Source: Pseudomonas neuropathica (GTDB lineage Bacteria; Pseudomonadota; Gammaproteobacteria; Pseudomonadales; Pseudomonadaceae). Taken from it: 64,000 bases of DNA. A program made the translations under genes and the position numbers. Shown piece by piece: positions 8,960 to 18,397 of the stretch (the first letter of the stretch is position 1; every line of letters starts with the position of its first letter). The stretch covers positions 1-64,000 of the forward strand of contig NZ_JACOPX010000022.1 in the NCBI RefSeq assembly GCF_015461835.1, written 5' to 3'. The notes beneath the pieces were generated by a model, which saw nothing but the letters and a program-made list of their open reading frames with translations, did no database searches and was not told the origin of the DNA.

Positions 8960-9493
8960 ATGACCACCGCATTACTGATCATCGACGTCCAGCGCGCCCT
9001 CTGCTCGGGCGAATATCAGTGCTACGACATTCAGCGCGTGCTCGACACCATCAACGGTCTCAGTGCTCGCGCACGCCAGGCTGGCGTGCCCGTGGTGCTG
9101 ATCCAGCATGAAGAAAAGGACAGCCCGTTGGCCCATGGTGCCGAAGGCTGGCAACTGGCTGATGAACTGTTAACCGTCGCCAGTGACTTGCGCGTACGCA
9201 AGACCACACGGGACTCGTTTTACCAGACTGACCTGAGTAAATTTTTGCCAAGTGAAGACTTCGAACGACTGGTTATTTGCGGTCTGCAAACCGATTACTG
9301 TGTCAATGCGACCGTACGCCGGGCCCATGAGCTGGGTTATGACGTAGTGCTTGCCGCCGACGCGCATTCCACCGTCGACAACGGCAATATGAGCGCCGAG
9401 GACATCATCGCCGAGCACAACAAGGATCTGGCGCATCTGACTGGCTCGGTGGCGCGTATCGACGTCAAACACGCCGCCGACATCACGTTCTGA
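8960..9493 (+). CDS. Isochorismatase-family cysteine hydrolase
   Basis: A 177-residue alpha/beta hydrolase of the isochorismatase/nicotinamidase superfamily. The catalytic triad is visible as Asp9 (LLIIDVQ), Lys81 (VRKTTRDSF) and Cys114 (GLQTDYCVNAT). The cis-peptide and helix features around Cys114 are intact, so an active hydrolase is expected. The substrate cannot be read from sequence; small amides and N-carbamoyl compounds are usual for such short single-domain members. AAGGA precedes the ATG by nine bases. A REP pair follows the gene. Confidence 0.88.
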   Translation: MTTALLIIDVQRALCSGEYQCYDIQRVLDTINGLSARARQAGVPVVLIQHEEKDSPLAHGAEGWQLADELLTVASDLRVRKTTRDSFYQTDLSKFLPSEDFERLVICGLQTDYCVNATVRRAHELGYDVVLAADAHSTVDNGNMSAEDIIAEHNKDLAHLTGSVARIDVKHAADITF

Positions 9494-9510
9494 CCACCCA
9501 CACAAAACCC

Positions 9511-9600
9511 TGTGGGAGCGAGCCTGCTCGCGAAAGCGCTGTGGCATTTGATGCAACATCGTCTGACCGAACGCTATCGCGAGCAGGCTCACTCCTACAG
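9511..9600. repeat. REP pair, TGTGGGAGCGAGCCTGCTCGC family
   Basis: Two inverted copies of the GAGCCTGCTCGCGA palindrome, about 45 bases apart. The left copy is the 'TGTGGGAGCGAG' subtype and the right copy the 'GTAGGAGTGAG' subtype, so the pair is a hybrid. It lies between the isochorismatase gene and the broken LprI-like gene. Confidence 0.85.
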
Positions 9601-9690
9601 TGATTGCGAAATCCTGATTGCTATGTACATCAGGGATTTCCGCTGGCAGCACTGGCATACTGCGGGCCGTCCGAAGAATGGAATCTCTCG

Positions 9691-10704
9691 ATGTTTGCTA
9701 TCTCCCGGCGTCATGCCTTGGCGCTGATGTGCCTTGCGTTTGCCTCTATCACCCACGCCAGCAGTTTTGATTGCACCAGTGCCACCAGCAAAACTGAAAA
9801 AGCCATCTGTGGCGACCCGCAGATTTCGCTGCTCGATGAGAAGCTGGGTAAGCTGTGGCACTCGACATTGGCTAATGTCTCCGATGCCAAAGCCCTCAAG
9901 TCTGACCAGCGACAGTGGCTGAAAAGTCGCAACGCCTGCGGTGAACAGACGGCCTGTTTGCAGCGTCAGTATCTGATGCGCCTGACCGAGTTGGAGCATG
10001 TCACCCAGCCCTTCAGTTGGGACGCGACCTGGCAGCTCATTCCGCCAGGGACCTCAACCTCGGCGACAGTCATAACCCAGCGCCGCGACCCCACGCACAT
10101 CAGCATCGACATCACGGCGGCTGAGGGCGCCAATTCCGGTGATCTGGATGGCGTTGCCACACTCAAGGACGGTAAAGCCGTTTACTCGTAAGACCAGTGC
10201 ACCCTGTTGTTCACCCCCATCAATGGTGTGTTGGATATTTCTATCGTGGGTGCAGGCGGATATTGCAGTGCCGGGTTGGGCGTCTACTACACCGGTCGTT
10301 TTGTCGCTTCGCAGCAACCGCTGACGCTGGATTACGACATGCTCAGCCTGGGCCTGGCGCAAACACCGGAAGAAAACCAGGCACTGCACACGTTGCTCAA
10401 CACTGATTATCAGACGCTGGTGGAAAAGTCCGGCTCGTTGATGACCGCTGAACCTTCCGCTGATGTGCCGGGTAGTCAGGTCTGGGAGATGTGGATGCGC
10501 GGCCTGGGTGGCACCGGCATCGTGATGCGGTCAGCCGATGGCCATTTCTGGGTCTTGTTGGTTACCTACGACAACACCGGACACTCGCGCCTGCGCTATT
10601 TCACCGATGTTGCGAAATGGAAAAAACGTCTACCCGGCGCCTTGCACGACTGGAACGAGCGCATGAAAGATCATCTGGAACTCCCCGTAGACTTCATGCC
10701 CTGA
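9691..10704 (+). pseudogene. Secreted LprI-like (DUF1311) protein interrupted by an in-frame stop
   Basis: Residues 1-23 are a signal peptide (ends THAS). The lysozyme-inhibitor LprI-type domain follows, with cysteines and spacing typical of DUF1311 (FDCTSATSKTEKAICGDPQISLLDEKLG). The frame stops at a TAA (10189-10191) after KAVYS, then continues open in the same frame for 171 more codons (DQCTLLFTPINGVLDIS to VDFMP), ending at 10702-10704. GAA to TAA is a one-base change that would explain this. Without readthrough only the N-terminal 166 residues are made. The second half has no good start or ribosome site of its own. A sequencing error is possible. Confidence 0.75.
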
Positions 10705-10723
10705 TCGGCGCAGCACTGCGCCA

Positions 10724-11368
10724 TCACGTCGCAAACAACACCCCACGAATCTCGCCCACCCGCGGCGCTACGACCACGCCCTCCAGCACCATGCGCGTGA
10801 TCGTCTGTGCCGCCGTTTGATAATCCTCATCCGGCGGCACTTCGCGCCCCATGATCCGGCCCATCTGCCAGCCGATATTGGTGTACGTCCGCGTTGCCGA
10901 CCAGATGAACAGCATCAAATGCTCCGGATCCACCGGCGCGAGCAAACCGCGTTCGATCCAGCTGCGCAGACATTCAACGTTGCGCCGCGCTTCGGCCTGC
11001 AACAGATCGCGGCACTCATCCGGCAACTGGCGACCGCCCAATAGCAACTCGCCACTGAATACCTTGGCAATCGCCGGATGTTCGCGGGCGATGCGAATGC
11101 GTGCGGCCACGTAGGCGCGCAGTCCCGTCAGCGGATCATCACTTTCACGCAGCACCGCCGAGGCTTCCAGCAGCGGCTCGACAAACCCCAGCAGCACTTT
11201 GCTGTAGAGGTTTTCCTTGCTCTGGAAGTAGTAATACAGATTGGCTTTGGGCACCCCGGCACGCGCCGCGATATCGCGGGTCTGGGTCGCGTTGAAGCCG
11301 TTGGCGGCGAATTCCTCGCTGGCAGCGGCGAGGATCAACTGCTCGTTGCGTACGCGGATGGCACTCAT
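10724..11368 (-). CDS. TetR-family transcriptional regulator
   Basis: A 214-residue regulator. The N-terminal helix-turn-helix spans roughly residues 10-55 (LILAAASEEFAANGFNATQ, then DIAARAGVPKANLYYYFQSKENLY). The C-terminal ligand domain is all-helical. The start at 11368 places the helix-turn-helix at the usual distance from the N-terminus. It is divergent from the GNAT gene at 11512, and the 143-base gap holds an AT-rich imperfect repeat (ATATA-6-TATAT, 11424-11439) that could be its operator. The YYYFQSK motif and the C-terminal region resemble RutR-like regulators, but the ligand is unknown. Confidence 0.88.
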   Translation of the reverse strand: MSAIRVRNEQLILAAASEEFAANGFNATQTRDIAARAGVPKANLYYYFQSKENLYSKVLLGFVEPLLEASAVLRESDDPLTGLRAYVAARIRIAREHPAIAKVFSGELLLGGRQLPDECRDLLQAEARRNVECLRSWIERGLLAPVDPEHLMLFIWSATRTYTNIGWQMGRIMGREVPPDEDYQTAAQTITRMVLEGVVVAPRVGEIRGVLFAT

Positions 11369-11511
11369 GGCAACACAGGTTGGCTGGACGGCATGGAAAG
11401 ATTCTGGCGATTTTGGTTTCGCAATATACAAAACTATATAGCGATGAGGCCAGCACACTCGAAGGGCGGCGCTATGCTGTTTCGATCATTGACAGGAAAA
11501 GGAGCGGGCAC

Positions 11512-11970
11512 ATGACCCTTCAGGCACTGCGGGCCGACGCGACACACCTGGATGCGGTGGCGCAGTTGTTCGACGCTTACCGAGGCTTTTACCAGCAACC
11601 ATCGAACCTTGTGCAATCGCGGACCTTCATCGCTGAACGCATGGCTGCCAGCGAATCGGCGATTTTTCTCGCGCAGGATGAACACGGCGAGGCGCTGGGT
11701 TTCGTGCAGTTGTATCCGACGTTCTCGTCCATCGATGCCCACCGCACCTGGCTGCTCAGCGACCTGTTCACCACGCCCGCCGCACGTGGGAGCGGGGTGG
11801 GTCGATTGCTGATGAACACGGCGCGTGACTTTGCCTTGGCGAGCGGTGCGAAGGGGCTGGTGCTCGAGACCGCTACCGACAACCTTACGGCGCAAGGCTT
11901 GTACGAATCCCTCGGCTACGTACGCGACAGCGGTTATTACACCTACGTTCTCGACTTGCGGCAGGGCTGA
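11512..11970 (+). CDS. GNAT-family N-acetyltransferase
   Basis: A 152-residue cytosolic acetyltransferase. The acetyl-CoA binding loop is RGSGVGRLLM near residues 95-104, preceded by the beta-strand LSDLFTTPAA and followed by the QGLYESLGYVRDSGYYTY motif typical of the fold. The ATG is preceded by a strong AAAAGGAG. The divergent TetR gene is the likely regulator. The acceptor substrate is not identifiable. Confidence 0.87.
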   Translation: MTLQALRADATHLDAVAQLFDAYRGFYQQPSNLVQSRTFIAERMAASESAIFLAQDEHGEALGFVQLYPTFSSIDAHRTWLLSDLFTTPAARGSGVGRLLMNTARDFALASGAKGLVLETATDNLTAQGLYESLGYVRDSGYYTYVLDLRQG

Positions 11971-12098
11971 GCAAGTTTTTTTGCCGATTTCTCCAATTCA
12001 GGCTTTCGCCCGAGGGCTGCTCTCTCTAGAATCCGCCCGGCCTTCGCAATGAAGGCTCAATGCCATCATTTGGTCTTGTACACATAGGGACGGACATC

Positions 12099-12734
12099 AT
12101 GCAATTCGGGAAAATTCTGGCGCTGGGGTTGGTACTCGCGCTGGGCGGTTGTGCCAGTTTCACTAAAGACGAAGTAGCGCCGGTCACCATGCCGTCGATG
12201 GCCAACTATGCCAACAAGCCAAACGTCTACGTGGATTTCGATTTTTATCAGGGCGAACCGAAAAGCGGCTCCGCCGTGGAAGTGCCACAAGCGCGCGATC
12301 AGTTGAAACCACAGCTGCAAAAAATTCTCACCGATTCGGGCCTGTTCGGCCGTGTCACCCTGGATGAGTTCCAGAAGCAGCCGGGCGACTACAGCCTGCG
12401 TCTGAAAATGTACAACCATCCGCCGAATGCCGGTTCCATGGTGCTGGCCTTCATCAGCGGCTTCAGCATGATGGTGATCCCGGCGTATGGCACCGATCAG
12501 TACACCTTGAGCCTGGAAGGCTTGGATGGCCAAGGTCAGGCCCTGACCACCGCGAGCAACCACGATGCGGTCGGCACCTGGATCGGTATCTGGTTCATCC
12601 CGCTGATGGCCAACACGCCTAAAGACGCGGTAAATGACACCTTTACCCGTCAGGTCAACGCGTTGCTCAAGCAAATGGTTGATAGCAAAAACCTGAAGTA
12701 CTCGGCACTCGAAACCGGTATTCCACGGGTTTGA
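12099..12734 (+). CDS. Outer-membrane-type lipoprotein, unknown function
   Basis: A 211-residue lipoprotein with lipobox LGGC at residues 15-18 and Ala at +2, which predicts outer-membrane sorting. The mature part has VYVDFDFYQGEPKSGSAVE and a hydrophobic patch (MVLAFISGFSMMVIP) that could be a membrane-contacting segment. AGGGACGG precedes the start. It converges with another lipoprotein gene across a shared terminator. I do not recognise a named family. Confidence 0.8.
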   Translation: MQFGKILALGLVLALGGCASFTKDEVAPVTMPSMANYANKPNVYVDFDFYQGEPKSGSAVEVPQARDQLKPQLQKILTDSGLFGRVTLDEFQKQPGDYSLRLKMYNHPPNAGSMVLAFISGFSMMVIPAYGTDQYTLSLEGLDGQGQALTTASNHDAVGTWIGIWFIPLMANTPKDAVNDTFTRQVNALLKQMVDSKNLKYSALETGIPRV

Positions 12735-12735
12735 A

Positions 12736-12772
12736 GCAAAAAAAAGAGCCGCAATCGCGGCTCTTTTTTTGC
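12736..12772. terminator. Bidirectional rho-independent terminator
   Basis: GAGCCGC-AATC-GCGGCTC stem with eight A on one side and seven T on the other. It serves both convergent lipoprotein genes. Confidence 0.92.
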
Positions 12773-12774
12773 CC

Positions 12775-13320
12775 TTACTTCAGGGCCTGAATGAACTGTG
12801 GATCGCTGTACAGTTCTTTCAGCAAGTCACGCACCAGCGGGTTGTAGGCGTTGACCGCGTTCGGGATCGCAATGAAACCGAAGAAGCTGCTGCTCCACTG
12901 GCTGCTGACATTCTTGGTGGCGTCGTACACCACATCGTTGCCGTTGAGCAGGGTGAAGCGTGCGGCCAGTTTGCCGTCGCCCGTGCCCATGCCGGCGGAC
13001 AGTTCGTTCTTCACCACCAGCACTTTCAACTGACGCTGCGCCTGCGGATCGAGCAGGCCGGCCTTACGCAGTTCTTCAGTGATCGCGTCCTGAATGTGCG
13101 CCGGGATGCTGCCGGACGGCGAGCGCACCGGGTTGGCGCGAACCACCAGCGAACCTTCACCGGATTCGGCGGTGACCTGAGGATTGCTGATCGCGTGCAG
13201 CGGCGGGGTTTGCTTGAGCTTCTGAACGTTCTCGAAGCTCGGCTCGTAGCGAGTCATGGTCATGCCACAACCTTGCAGTAGCAGGGCCAGCATCGGGATC
13301 AACAACAGCGACTTCTTCAC
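12775..13320 (-). CDS. Lipoprotein, unknown function
   Basis: A 181-residue lipoprotein with signal MKKSLLLIPMLALLLQGCG; the lipid-modified cysteine is residue 18. The mature domain includes a VVRANPVRSPSGSIPAHIQDAITEELRKAG segment suggesting a beta-rich fold with a conserved helix, and ends DPQFIQALK. It is the convergent partner of the 12099 lipoprotein across the shared terminator. The family name and role are unknown to me. Confidence 0.8.
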   Translation of the reverse strand: MKKSLLLIPMLALLLQGCGMTMTRYEPSFENVQKLKQTPPLHAISNPQVTAESGEGSLVVRANPVRSPSGSIPAHIQDAITEELRKAGLLDPQAQRQLKVLVVKNELSAGMGTGDGKLAARFTLLNGNDVVYDATKNVSSQWSSSFFGFIAIPNAVNAYNPLVRDLLKELYSDPQFIQALK

Positions 13321-13373
13321 GGCAGTTCCTTGCGTGGGAATAGAGGGGGGCGCGAATTATGGGCAGAGTGCCA

Positions 13374-13691
13374 TCATTGAGCAACCTTGTTCGTTTGCCC
13401 TTTGAGCAATTGCTCGATCTGCGCCAATTCCCAGGTACTGAGCAAACTCACCGGATCGGTACCGTAACGCTGCCAACTGTCCAGCGCGCCTTCTTGCCCA
13501 TCAGCATTGCGGGCGAATTCGCAGTGATGTAACCGGCTACCTTCAAAGTCCAGCAGCAGGTGCCAGCCCTCGATATCGACCGCGACCCGTCCCGCCTCGT
13601 CAGGCATCTCGCAGACTTTGAAAGTGAGGACTCCCAACGCCGCTTCACGCAAACGCTGGCACACCTCGCGGGCGCTCAGAAAGGCAGACAT
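13374..13691 (-). CDS. Small conserved Pseudomonas protein (possibly DUF7693)
   Basis: A 105-residue soluble protein without signal peptide, starting MNMSAFLSAREVCQRLREAALG and carrying GWHLLLDFEGSRLHHCEFARNADG in the middle. The architecture, a short helix then a beta-sheet with a DSWQRYGTDPVSLLS tail, recalls small Pseudomonas proteins I associate with DUF7693, but this is from memory only. It is a monocistron divergent from the SulP gene. Confidence 0.65.
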   Translation of the reverse strand: MSAFLSAREVCQRLREAALGVLTFKVCEMPDEAGRVAVDIEGWHLLLDFEGSRLHHCEFARNADGQEGALDSWQRYGTDPVSLLSTWELAQIEQLLKGQTNKVAQ

Positions 13692-13848
13692 GTTCAACTC
13701 AATGGATACAGGAACGCGCCAGCATAAAGCCCGAGCCGACAAGTGTCAGCGTTCACTGGCCCGATCCCGGACAATTCCGTAACATCCGCAACCCTCTTTT
13801 CTCCGAACACCTGCAGTCGCGCTCGACGGCTGCTCAATCAGGTAAGCC

Positions 13849-15294
13849 ATGAAACCGATTCGTCTGCGCGCCGATGTCCTGGCCGGACTCACCACTTCGT
13901 TTGCCCTGTTGCCCGAATGCATTGCGTTCGCGCTGGTGGCGCACCTCAATCCACTGATGGGCCTGTATGGCGCGTTCATCATTTGCACGCTGACGGCGCT
14001 GTTCGGCGGGCGGCCGGGCATGGTCTCCGGCGCGGCCGGTTCGATGGCGGTGGTCATCGTTGCGCTGGTGGTGCAGCACGGTGTGCAGTATTTGCTGGCG
14101 ACGGTGTTGCTCGGCGGTTTGATCATGATGGCGTTCGGCTTGCTGCGCTTGGGCAAACTGGTGCGCATGGTGCCGCACCCGGTGATGCTCGGCTTCGTCA
14201 ACGGCCTGGCGATCATCATTGCGCTGGCGCAACTGGAACATTTCAAGAACGGTGAGGACTGGCTCAGCGGTACGCCGTTGTACCTGATGGCCGGGCTGGT
14301 GGCGCTGACCATGGCCATCGTCTATATCCTGCCGCGTCTGACGAAAGCGGTGCCGCCGGCACTGGTGGCGATCCTTGGCGTCGGTCTGCTGGTCTATCTG
14401 TTCGGCCTGCCGACCCGCACCCTCGGCGACATGGCGCACATTGCCGGCGGCTTGCCGACGTTCGCTTTGCCGGACATCCCGTGGAATCTTGAAACCCTGC
14501 GCATCATCGCGCCTTACGCGATTCTCATGGCGCTGGTCGGTCTGCTGGAAACCCTGCTGACGTTGAACCTGACCGACGAAATCACCGAAACCCGTGGCTA
14601 TCCGGATCGCGAGTGCGTGGCGCTCGGTGCGGCCAACATGGTCTCGGGCGCATTCGGTGGCATGGGCGGTTGCGCGATGATCGGCCAGACCGTGATCAAC
14701 CTCAGTTCCGGTGGGCGCGGGCGCTTGTCTGGCGTGGTTGCTGGGGGGCTGATTCTGTTGTTCATTCTGTTTCTGTCGCCGCTGATCGAGCGTATTCCGC
14801 TGGCGGCGCTGGTGGGTGTGATGTTTGTGGTGTCGCAGCAGACTTTTGCCTGGGCGTCGTTGCGGGTGGTGAACAAAGTACCGCTCAATGATGTGCTGGT
14901 GATCATTGCTGTGACTACCATCACTGTGTTCACTGATCTGGCCACTGCGGTGTTGTGCGGCATCATCATCGCTGCGCTCAACTTTGCCTGGCAGCAGGCT
15001 CGTGAGTTGTACGCCGATGAGCATCTGGAAGCTGACGGCAGCAAGCTTTATCGTGTGCATGGCACGTTGTTTTTTGCTTCGACTACGCCGTTCCTCAATC
15101 AGTTTGATCCGGCCAATGACCCGGCCCGGGTGACTTTGGATTGTCGGCATTTGAGTTTTGTCGATTATTCGGCGATTGCTGCGTTAAAGACTCTGCGCGA
15201 GCGCTATGCCAAGGCCGGTAAGCATTTGCAGGTGTTTCACCTGTCCGAGCGTTGCAAGAAATTACTCAAGCGCGCCGGTGTCGACCACGATTGA
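13849..15294 (+). CDS. SulP-family inorganic anion transporter with STAS domain
   Basis: A 481-residue inner-membrane transporter. About 10-12 hydrophobic segments cover residues 10-370, including the SulP signature region (LPECIAFALVAHLNPLMGLYG) near the N-terminus and GAFGGMGGCAMIGQTVINL mid-protein. The STAS domain is at roughly 385-480 (LDCRHLSFVDYSAIAALKTLRERY). Such proteins carry sulfate, bicarbonate or other anions with H+ or Na+; the substrate is not readable here. The last 33 bases overlap the 3' end of the convergent hybrid kinase gene. Confidence 0.9.
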   Translation: MKPIRLRADVLAGLTTSFALLPECIAFALVAHLNPLMGLYGAFIICTLTALFGGRPGMVSGAAGSMAVVIVALVVQHGVQYLLATVLLGGLIMMAFGLLRLGKLVRMVPHPVMLGFVNGLAIIIALAQLEHFKNGEDWLSGTPLYLMAGLVALTMAIVYILPRLTKAVPPALVAILGVGLLVYLFGLPTRTLGDMAHIAGGLPTFALPDIPWNLETLRIIAPYAILMALVGLLETLLTLNLTDEITETRGYPDRECVALGAANMVSGAFGGMGGCAMIGQTVINLSSGGRGRLSGVVAGGLILLFILFLSPLIERIPLAALVGVMFVVSQQTFAWASLRVVNKVPLNDVLVIIAVTTITVFTDLATAVLCGIIIAALNFAWQQARELYADEHLEADGSKLYRVHGTLFFASTTPFLNQFDPANDPARVTLDCRHLSFVDYSAIAALKTLRERYAKAGKHLQVFHLSERCKKLLKRAGVDHD

Positions 15295-17493
15295 AGGCAC
15301 TGTCGCTGACGTCTTGAGCCAGGTCTTGCGGAGAATCCGCGAGACCTGATCGGCCGAGTAGGGCTTGGCCAGAAACTCGAAACCCTCGTGACCGCAGCGC
15401 GCCAGTTCTTCACTGTAGCCGGATGTCAGTATCACGGGCAGATCCGGGCGGCGACGGCGCAATTCCCTGGCGAGCGCGACGCCCGTAATGCCGGGCATGA
15501 CGACATCGGAAAACACGGCGTCGAAAGCCCTTGCGTCGTCACCTGCCAGTTGCAAGGCTTCTTCGGCGTTGGTGGCCCACGTCGTGTCGTAGCCCAGATC
15601 CTGCAGGATCTGATTGGCAAAGCGGCCAACCTCCAGATTGTCCTCGACCACCAGCACCCGGCGCTTTTCATGCGGCGCCTGCAGTTCGCCTTCGTCCGAC
15701 GTTTCGCCGGCCTGCGGCGCAACGGCCGGTACCTGGGGCAGGTACAGGGTGAACTCCGTTCCGTGACCTACCAGGCTGGACACATCGACATTACCGCCCG
15801 ATTGCTTGGCAAAGCCGAACACTTGCGATAACCCCAGCCCTGTGCCTTTGCCGACATCCTTAGTGGTGAAGAACGGTTCGAAAATATGCTCAAGGGTGTG
15901 CGCATCGATACCGCCGCCGGTGTCCGCCAGTGCGATGGACACAAACGGGCCGCTGGCGCCGGCATGGCCGCGAATCGCTGGCAGTGGCTGGTCGCACTCA
16001 AGGCGCAGTTTCAGTTGGCCCTGGCCATTCATGGCATCACGGGCGTTGAGCGCAATATTGATCACTGCGGTTTCGAACTGACTCAGATCGACGCGGATGT
16101 AGCAGGGGTGTTCGGGCCGTTCGACGCTGACATGAATTTGCGCGCCCGTCACAGACTCGAGCATTTCACCGATATTCGCCAAACGTTCGCCCGCATCGAC
16201 CACTTGCGGGTTGAGCGGCTGACGCCGGGCAAAAGCGAGTAACTGGCTGGTCAGCCTGGAGGCGCGCTCGACGGTGTCGGAAACCGCGCGCATATAACGC
16301 TGGCGACGCTCTTGCGGCAGATCGGGCTGGCGCAGGAAATCAGCTGACGAGCGAATGATGGTCAGCAGATTGTTGAAATCATGGGCCACACCGCCGGTCA
16401 ACTGGCCGATGGCTTCAAGCTTTTGTGACTGGCGCAGCGCCGACTCCGTTTCGGCCAGCCGCAAGCTGCGTTCCTCGACCCGTTGTTCCAGCGTGGCATT
16501 CAGTTCCGCCAGCGCCAGCAGGCCTTCACGCACGTTGGCATCGGCGCGGACCCGTTCGATGTGCGCCCAGCAACGCTCGGTGACTTCGCTCAGCAGCGAC
16601 TGTTCGAAGCGCGACCAGGCTCGCGGCACATTGTCGTGTACCGCCATCAGTGCGGTCAGTCGTCCTTGCTTGATCAACGGCACGCAAATGGTGGCAGTGA
16701 TGCCGATGGCCTGGAAGGTTGCCGATTCTTCAGGGGCCAGTTCGCTGCGGTTGTCATGGATGATCAGCGGTTCGCCGGCACGCAGCAAGGTCACGGCTTT
16801 CTCGCCGAAGTCGCGCAGTTGATAGTGGCCGACGATGCTTGGCGAGCCGGGCGCCGCCCAGTCGCCGCGAATGGTGAAACCGTCTTCATCGGCGTCCATG
16901 TCGGCGTAGGCGCAGTTGGACAGCTGCAGATGCTCGACCATCAGACGCGTGGTGATGGCGAGAATGGCTTGCGCATCGGTCGCGTTGGCAACGGCGTTGC
17001 CGAGCGCCTCAAGCACGGCCAGGCGCTGGTTGAGAAAAACCGTCTGGGTGGTTTCCGTAACGGTATCGAGCATGCCGACCACATTGCCAAGCGAGTCGCG
17101 AATCGGGCTGTAGCAGAAGGTAAAAAACGCCTGCTCCGGTCCGCTGCCTCGTTCGATGGTCAGCGCAAAGTTTTCGATGTAAGTGGCTTGCCCGGCGTAC
17201 GCCGCATCGGCAATCGGGCTGATCTCGCTCCAGGCTTCTTCCCAGATCTTGCTGAAAGGTGTTCCCAGAGCGTTCGGTTTAGCGCCGAGAATCGGCAGGA
17301 AGGCGTCGTTGAACAAGGTGATCAGTTCTGGCCCCCAAACGATGGCTTGAGGAAAGTGCGAGGCAAGGCTGAGCGAGACCGTAGTCTTGAGCACATCAGG
17401 CCAGTTTTGCAGCGGACCCAGCGGGGTGCTTGCCCAATCATGGCGTCGAATCTGCTCGGCCATCGCGCCGTTGTCTTGCAACCAGTCTGTCAT
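15262..17493 (-). CDS. Hybrid sensor histidine kinase/response regulator (PAS-GAF-HisKA-HATPase-REC)
   Basis: A 743-residue soluble hybrid kinase with no transmembrane segment. A PAS-like domain lies at about 45-150, a GAF domain at about 160-310 and a coiled coil at 320-360. The HisKA box GGVAHDFNNLL has the phospho-acceptor His371, and the ATPase domain carries NARDAM, DTGGGI and GTGLGLS (about 480-585). The C-terminal receiver (RRVLVVEDN) has the phospho-acceptor Asp663. The start at 17493 (MTDWLQDNG) has GGAAAGA upstream; the open frame extends further up but is unlike the family. No partner regulator is adjacent. The gene overlaps the SulP gene tail-to-tail by 33 bases. Confidence 0.88.
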   Translation of the reverse strand: MTDWLQDNGAMAEQIRRHDWASTPLGPLQNWPDVLKTTVSLSLASHFPQAIVWGPELITLFNDAFLPILGAKPNALGTPFSKIWEEAWSEISPIADAAYAGQATYIENFALTIERGSGPEQAFFTFCYSPIRDSLGNVVGMLDTVTETTQTVFLNQRLAVLEALGNAVANATDAQAILAITTRLMVEHLQLSNCAYADMDADEDGFTIRGDWAAPGSPSIVGHYQLRDFGEKAVTLLRAGEPLIIHDNRSELAPEESATFQAIGITATICVPLIKQGRLTALMAVHDNVPRAWSRFEQSLLSEVTERCWAHIERVRADANVREGLLALAELNATLEQRVEERSLRLAETESALRQSQKLEAIGQLTGGVAHDFNNLLTIIRSSADFLRQPDLPQERRQRYMRAVSDTVERASRLTSQLLAFARRQPLNPQVVDAGERLANIGEMLESVTGAQIHVSVERPEHPCYIRVDLSQFETAVINIALNARDAMNGQGQLKLRLECDQPLPAIRGHAGASGPFVSIALADTGGGIDAHTLEHIFEPFFTTKDVGKGTGLGLSQVFGFAKQSGGNVDVSSLVGHGTEFTLYLPQVPAVAPQAGETSDEGELQAPHEKRRVLVVEDNLEVGRFANQILQDLGYDTTWATNAEEALQLAGDDARAFDAVFSDVVMPGITGVALARELRRRRPDLPVILTSGYSEELARCGHEGFEFLAKPYSADQVSRILRKTWLKTSATVPSIVVDTGALE

Positions 17494-17633
17494 GGGGATC
17501 GCGTCTTTCCGGGCGTCTGCGTGTGAAGAAAGACCTTTGCGCGCGGTGTTTGGTTTCAGCACGCCCGCTCGCAGTGAAACTGTTTTATTCAGGTCTGCGC
17601 ACATCATTGCACGATGCGTGAGACAAAACGATT

Positions 17634-17729
17634 TGTGACAAGGGCGCCGGCTCCCGCCGGAGACGAAACGCCCCACAAAATATTGAGGGGCTGCTGCGCA
17701 TCCCGGCGGGAGCAAGCGCCCTCGTCACA
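17634..17729. repeat. REP-like inverted pair, TGTGACGAGGGCGC family
   Basis: Two near-perfect inverted arms, TGTGACAAGGGCGCCGGCTC (from 17634) and the complement of CGGGAGCAAGCGCCCTCGTC (to 17729), are separated by about 40 bases. This family is distinct from the two other REP families in the window, and it sits upstream of the hybrid kinase, behind the AhpD-like gene. Confidence 0.75.
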
Positions 17730-17747
17730 GTGTTTGTCAGGTTTTGA

Positions 17748-18266
17748 TCAGGCATCGATGGCCGGGAAATCGATATCCGTCAACGCCGCATTGTTCAGGT
17801 AGTTGGTCAGGCTCTGCACGGCCACCAGCGCAATCACTTCAATGATCTTCACGTCGTCGATACCGGCAGTGCGGGCGGCGGCGATCTGTTCATCACTCAA
17901 GTGGCCGCGGCTTTCGGTCAACTGGCGGGCGAGGGTGGCGTAGGCGTTGAGTTCGCCCTGACGTGCGGCGACGATGTCTTGCGGCGAGAGCCCGGCCTTG
18001 CCGGCAAACAAAGTGTGCGCCGCCAGGCAGTAATCGCAACCGTTGACCTGCGAGGTGGCGAGGTAAACGGCTTCTTTTTCCTGGGCGCTCAGCGAAGTCT
18101 TGCCGAGGATCGCCGAGGCTTGTACGTAGGTTTCGAGGGCCACCGGTGCTTTGGCCAGGGTGGTGAAGACGTTGGGCAGAAAACCGATTTTCTTTTTCAC
18201 GCCTTCCAGCACAGGGCGGCTGGCGTCGGCGGCGTTTTCGAGGCTGATAGCGTGGATGCGGCTCAT
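17748..18266 (-). CDS. Carboxymuconolactone decarboxylase/AhpD-like peroxidase-type protein
   Basis: A 172-residue alkylhydroperoxidase AhpD-like protein. The redox motif CDYCLAAH (Cys76-x-x-Cys79 with the following histidine) sits in the helical core, as in AhpD-fold proteins that reduce peroxides via the CXXC pair. The rest (SAQEKEAVYLATSQVNG before it, IIEVIALVAVQSLTNYLNN after it) matches the family. It is divergent from an AraC-type regulator gene at 18398, a very common pairing in Pseudomonas that suggests direct control. Confidence 0.87.
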   Translation of the reverse strand: MSRIHAISLENAADASRPVLEGVKKKIGFLPNVFTTLAKAPVALETYVQASAILGKTSLSAQEKEAVYLATSQVNGCDYCLAAHTLFAGKAGLSPQDIVAARQGELNAYATLARQLTESRGHLSDEQIAAARTAGIDDVKIIEVIALVAVQSLTNYLNNAALTDIDFPAIDA

Positions 18267-18397
18267 GGTGATTCTCCGAAAATCCGGTGCGAAGTGCGCC
18301 GGGGATGGAGGTCATGTTATTGAGAGAGGCTGGTGGATTGGCGGCAAATCGTCGAGGATATGCGGCAGATCGTCCAGATATGCCCTTGGAGTCGTCC

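Noticed and set aside
13834..15150. 438-codon minus-strand open frame across the SulP gene
   Set aside because: Composition rich in His/Gln/Arg, a complement artefact of the GC-rich SulP gene.
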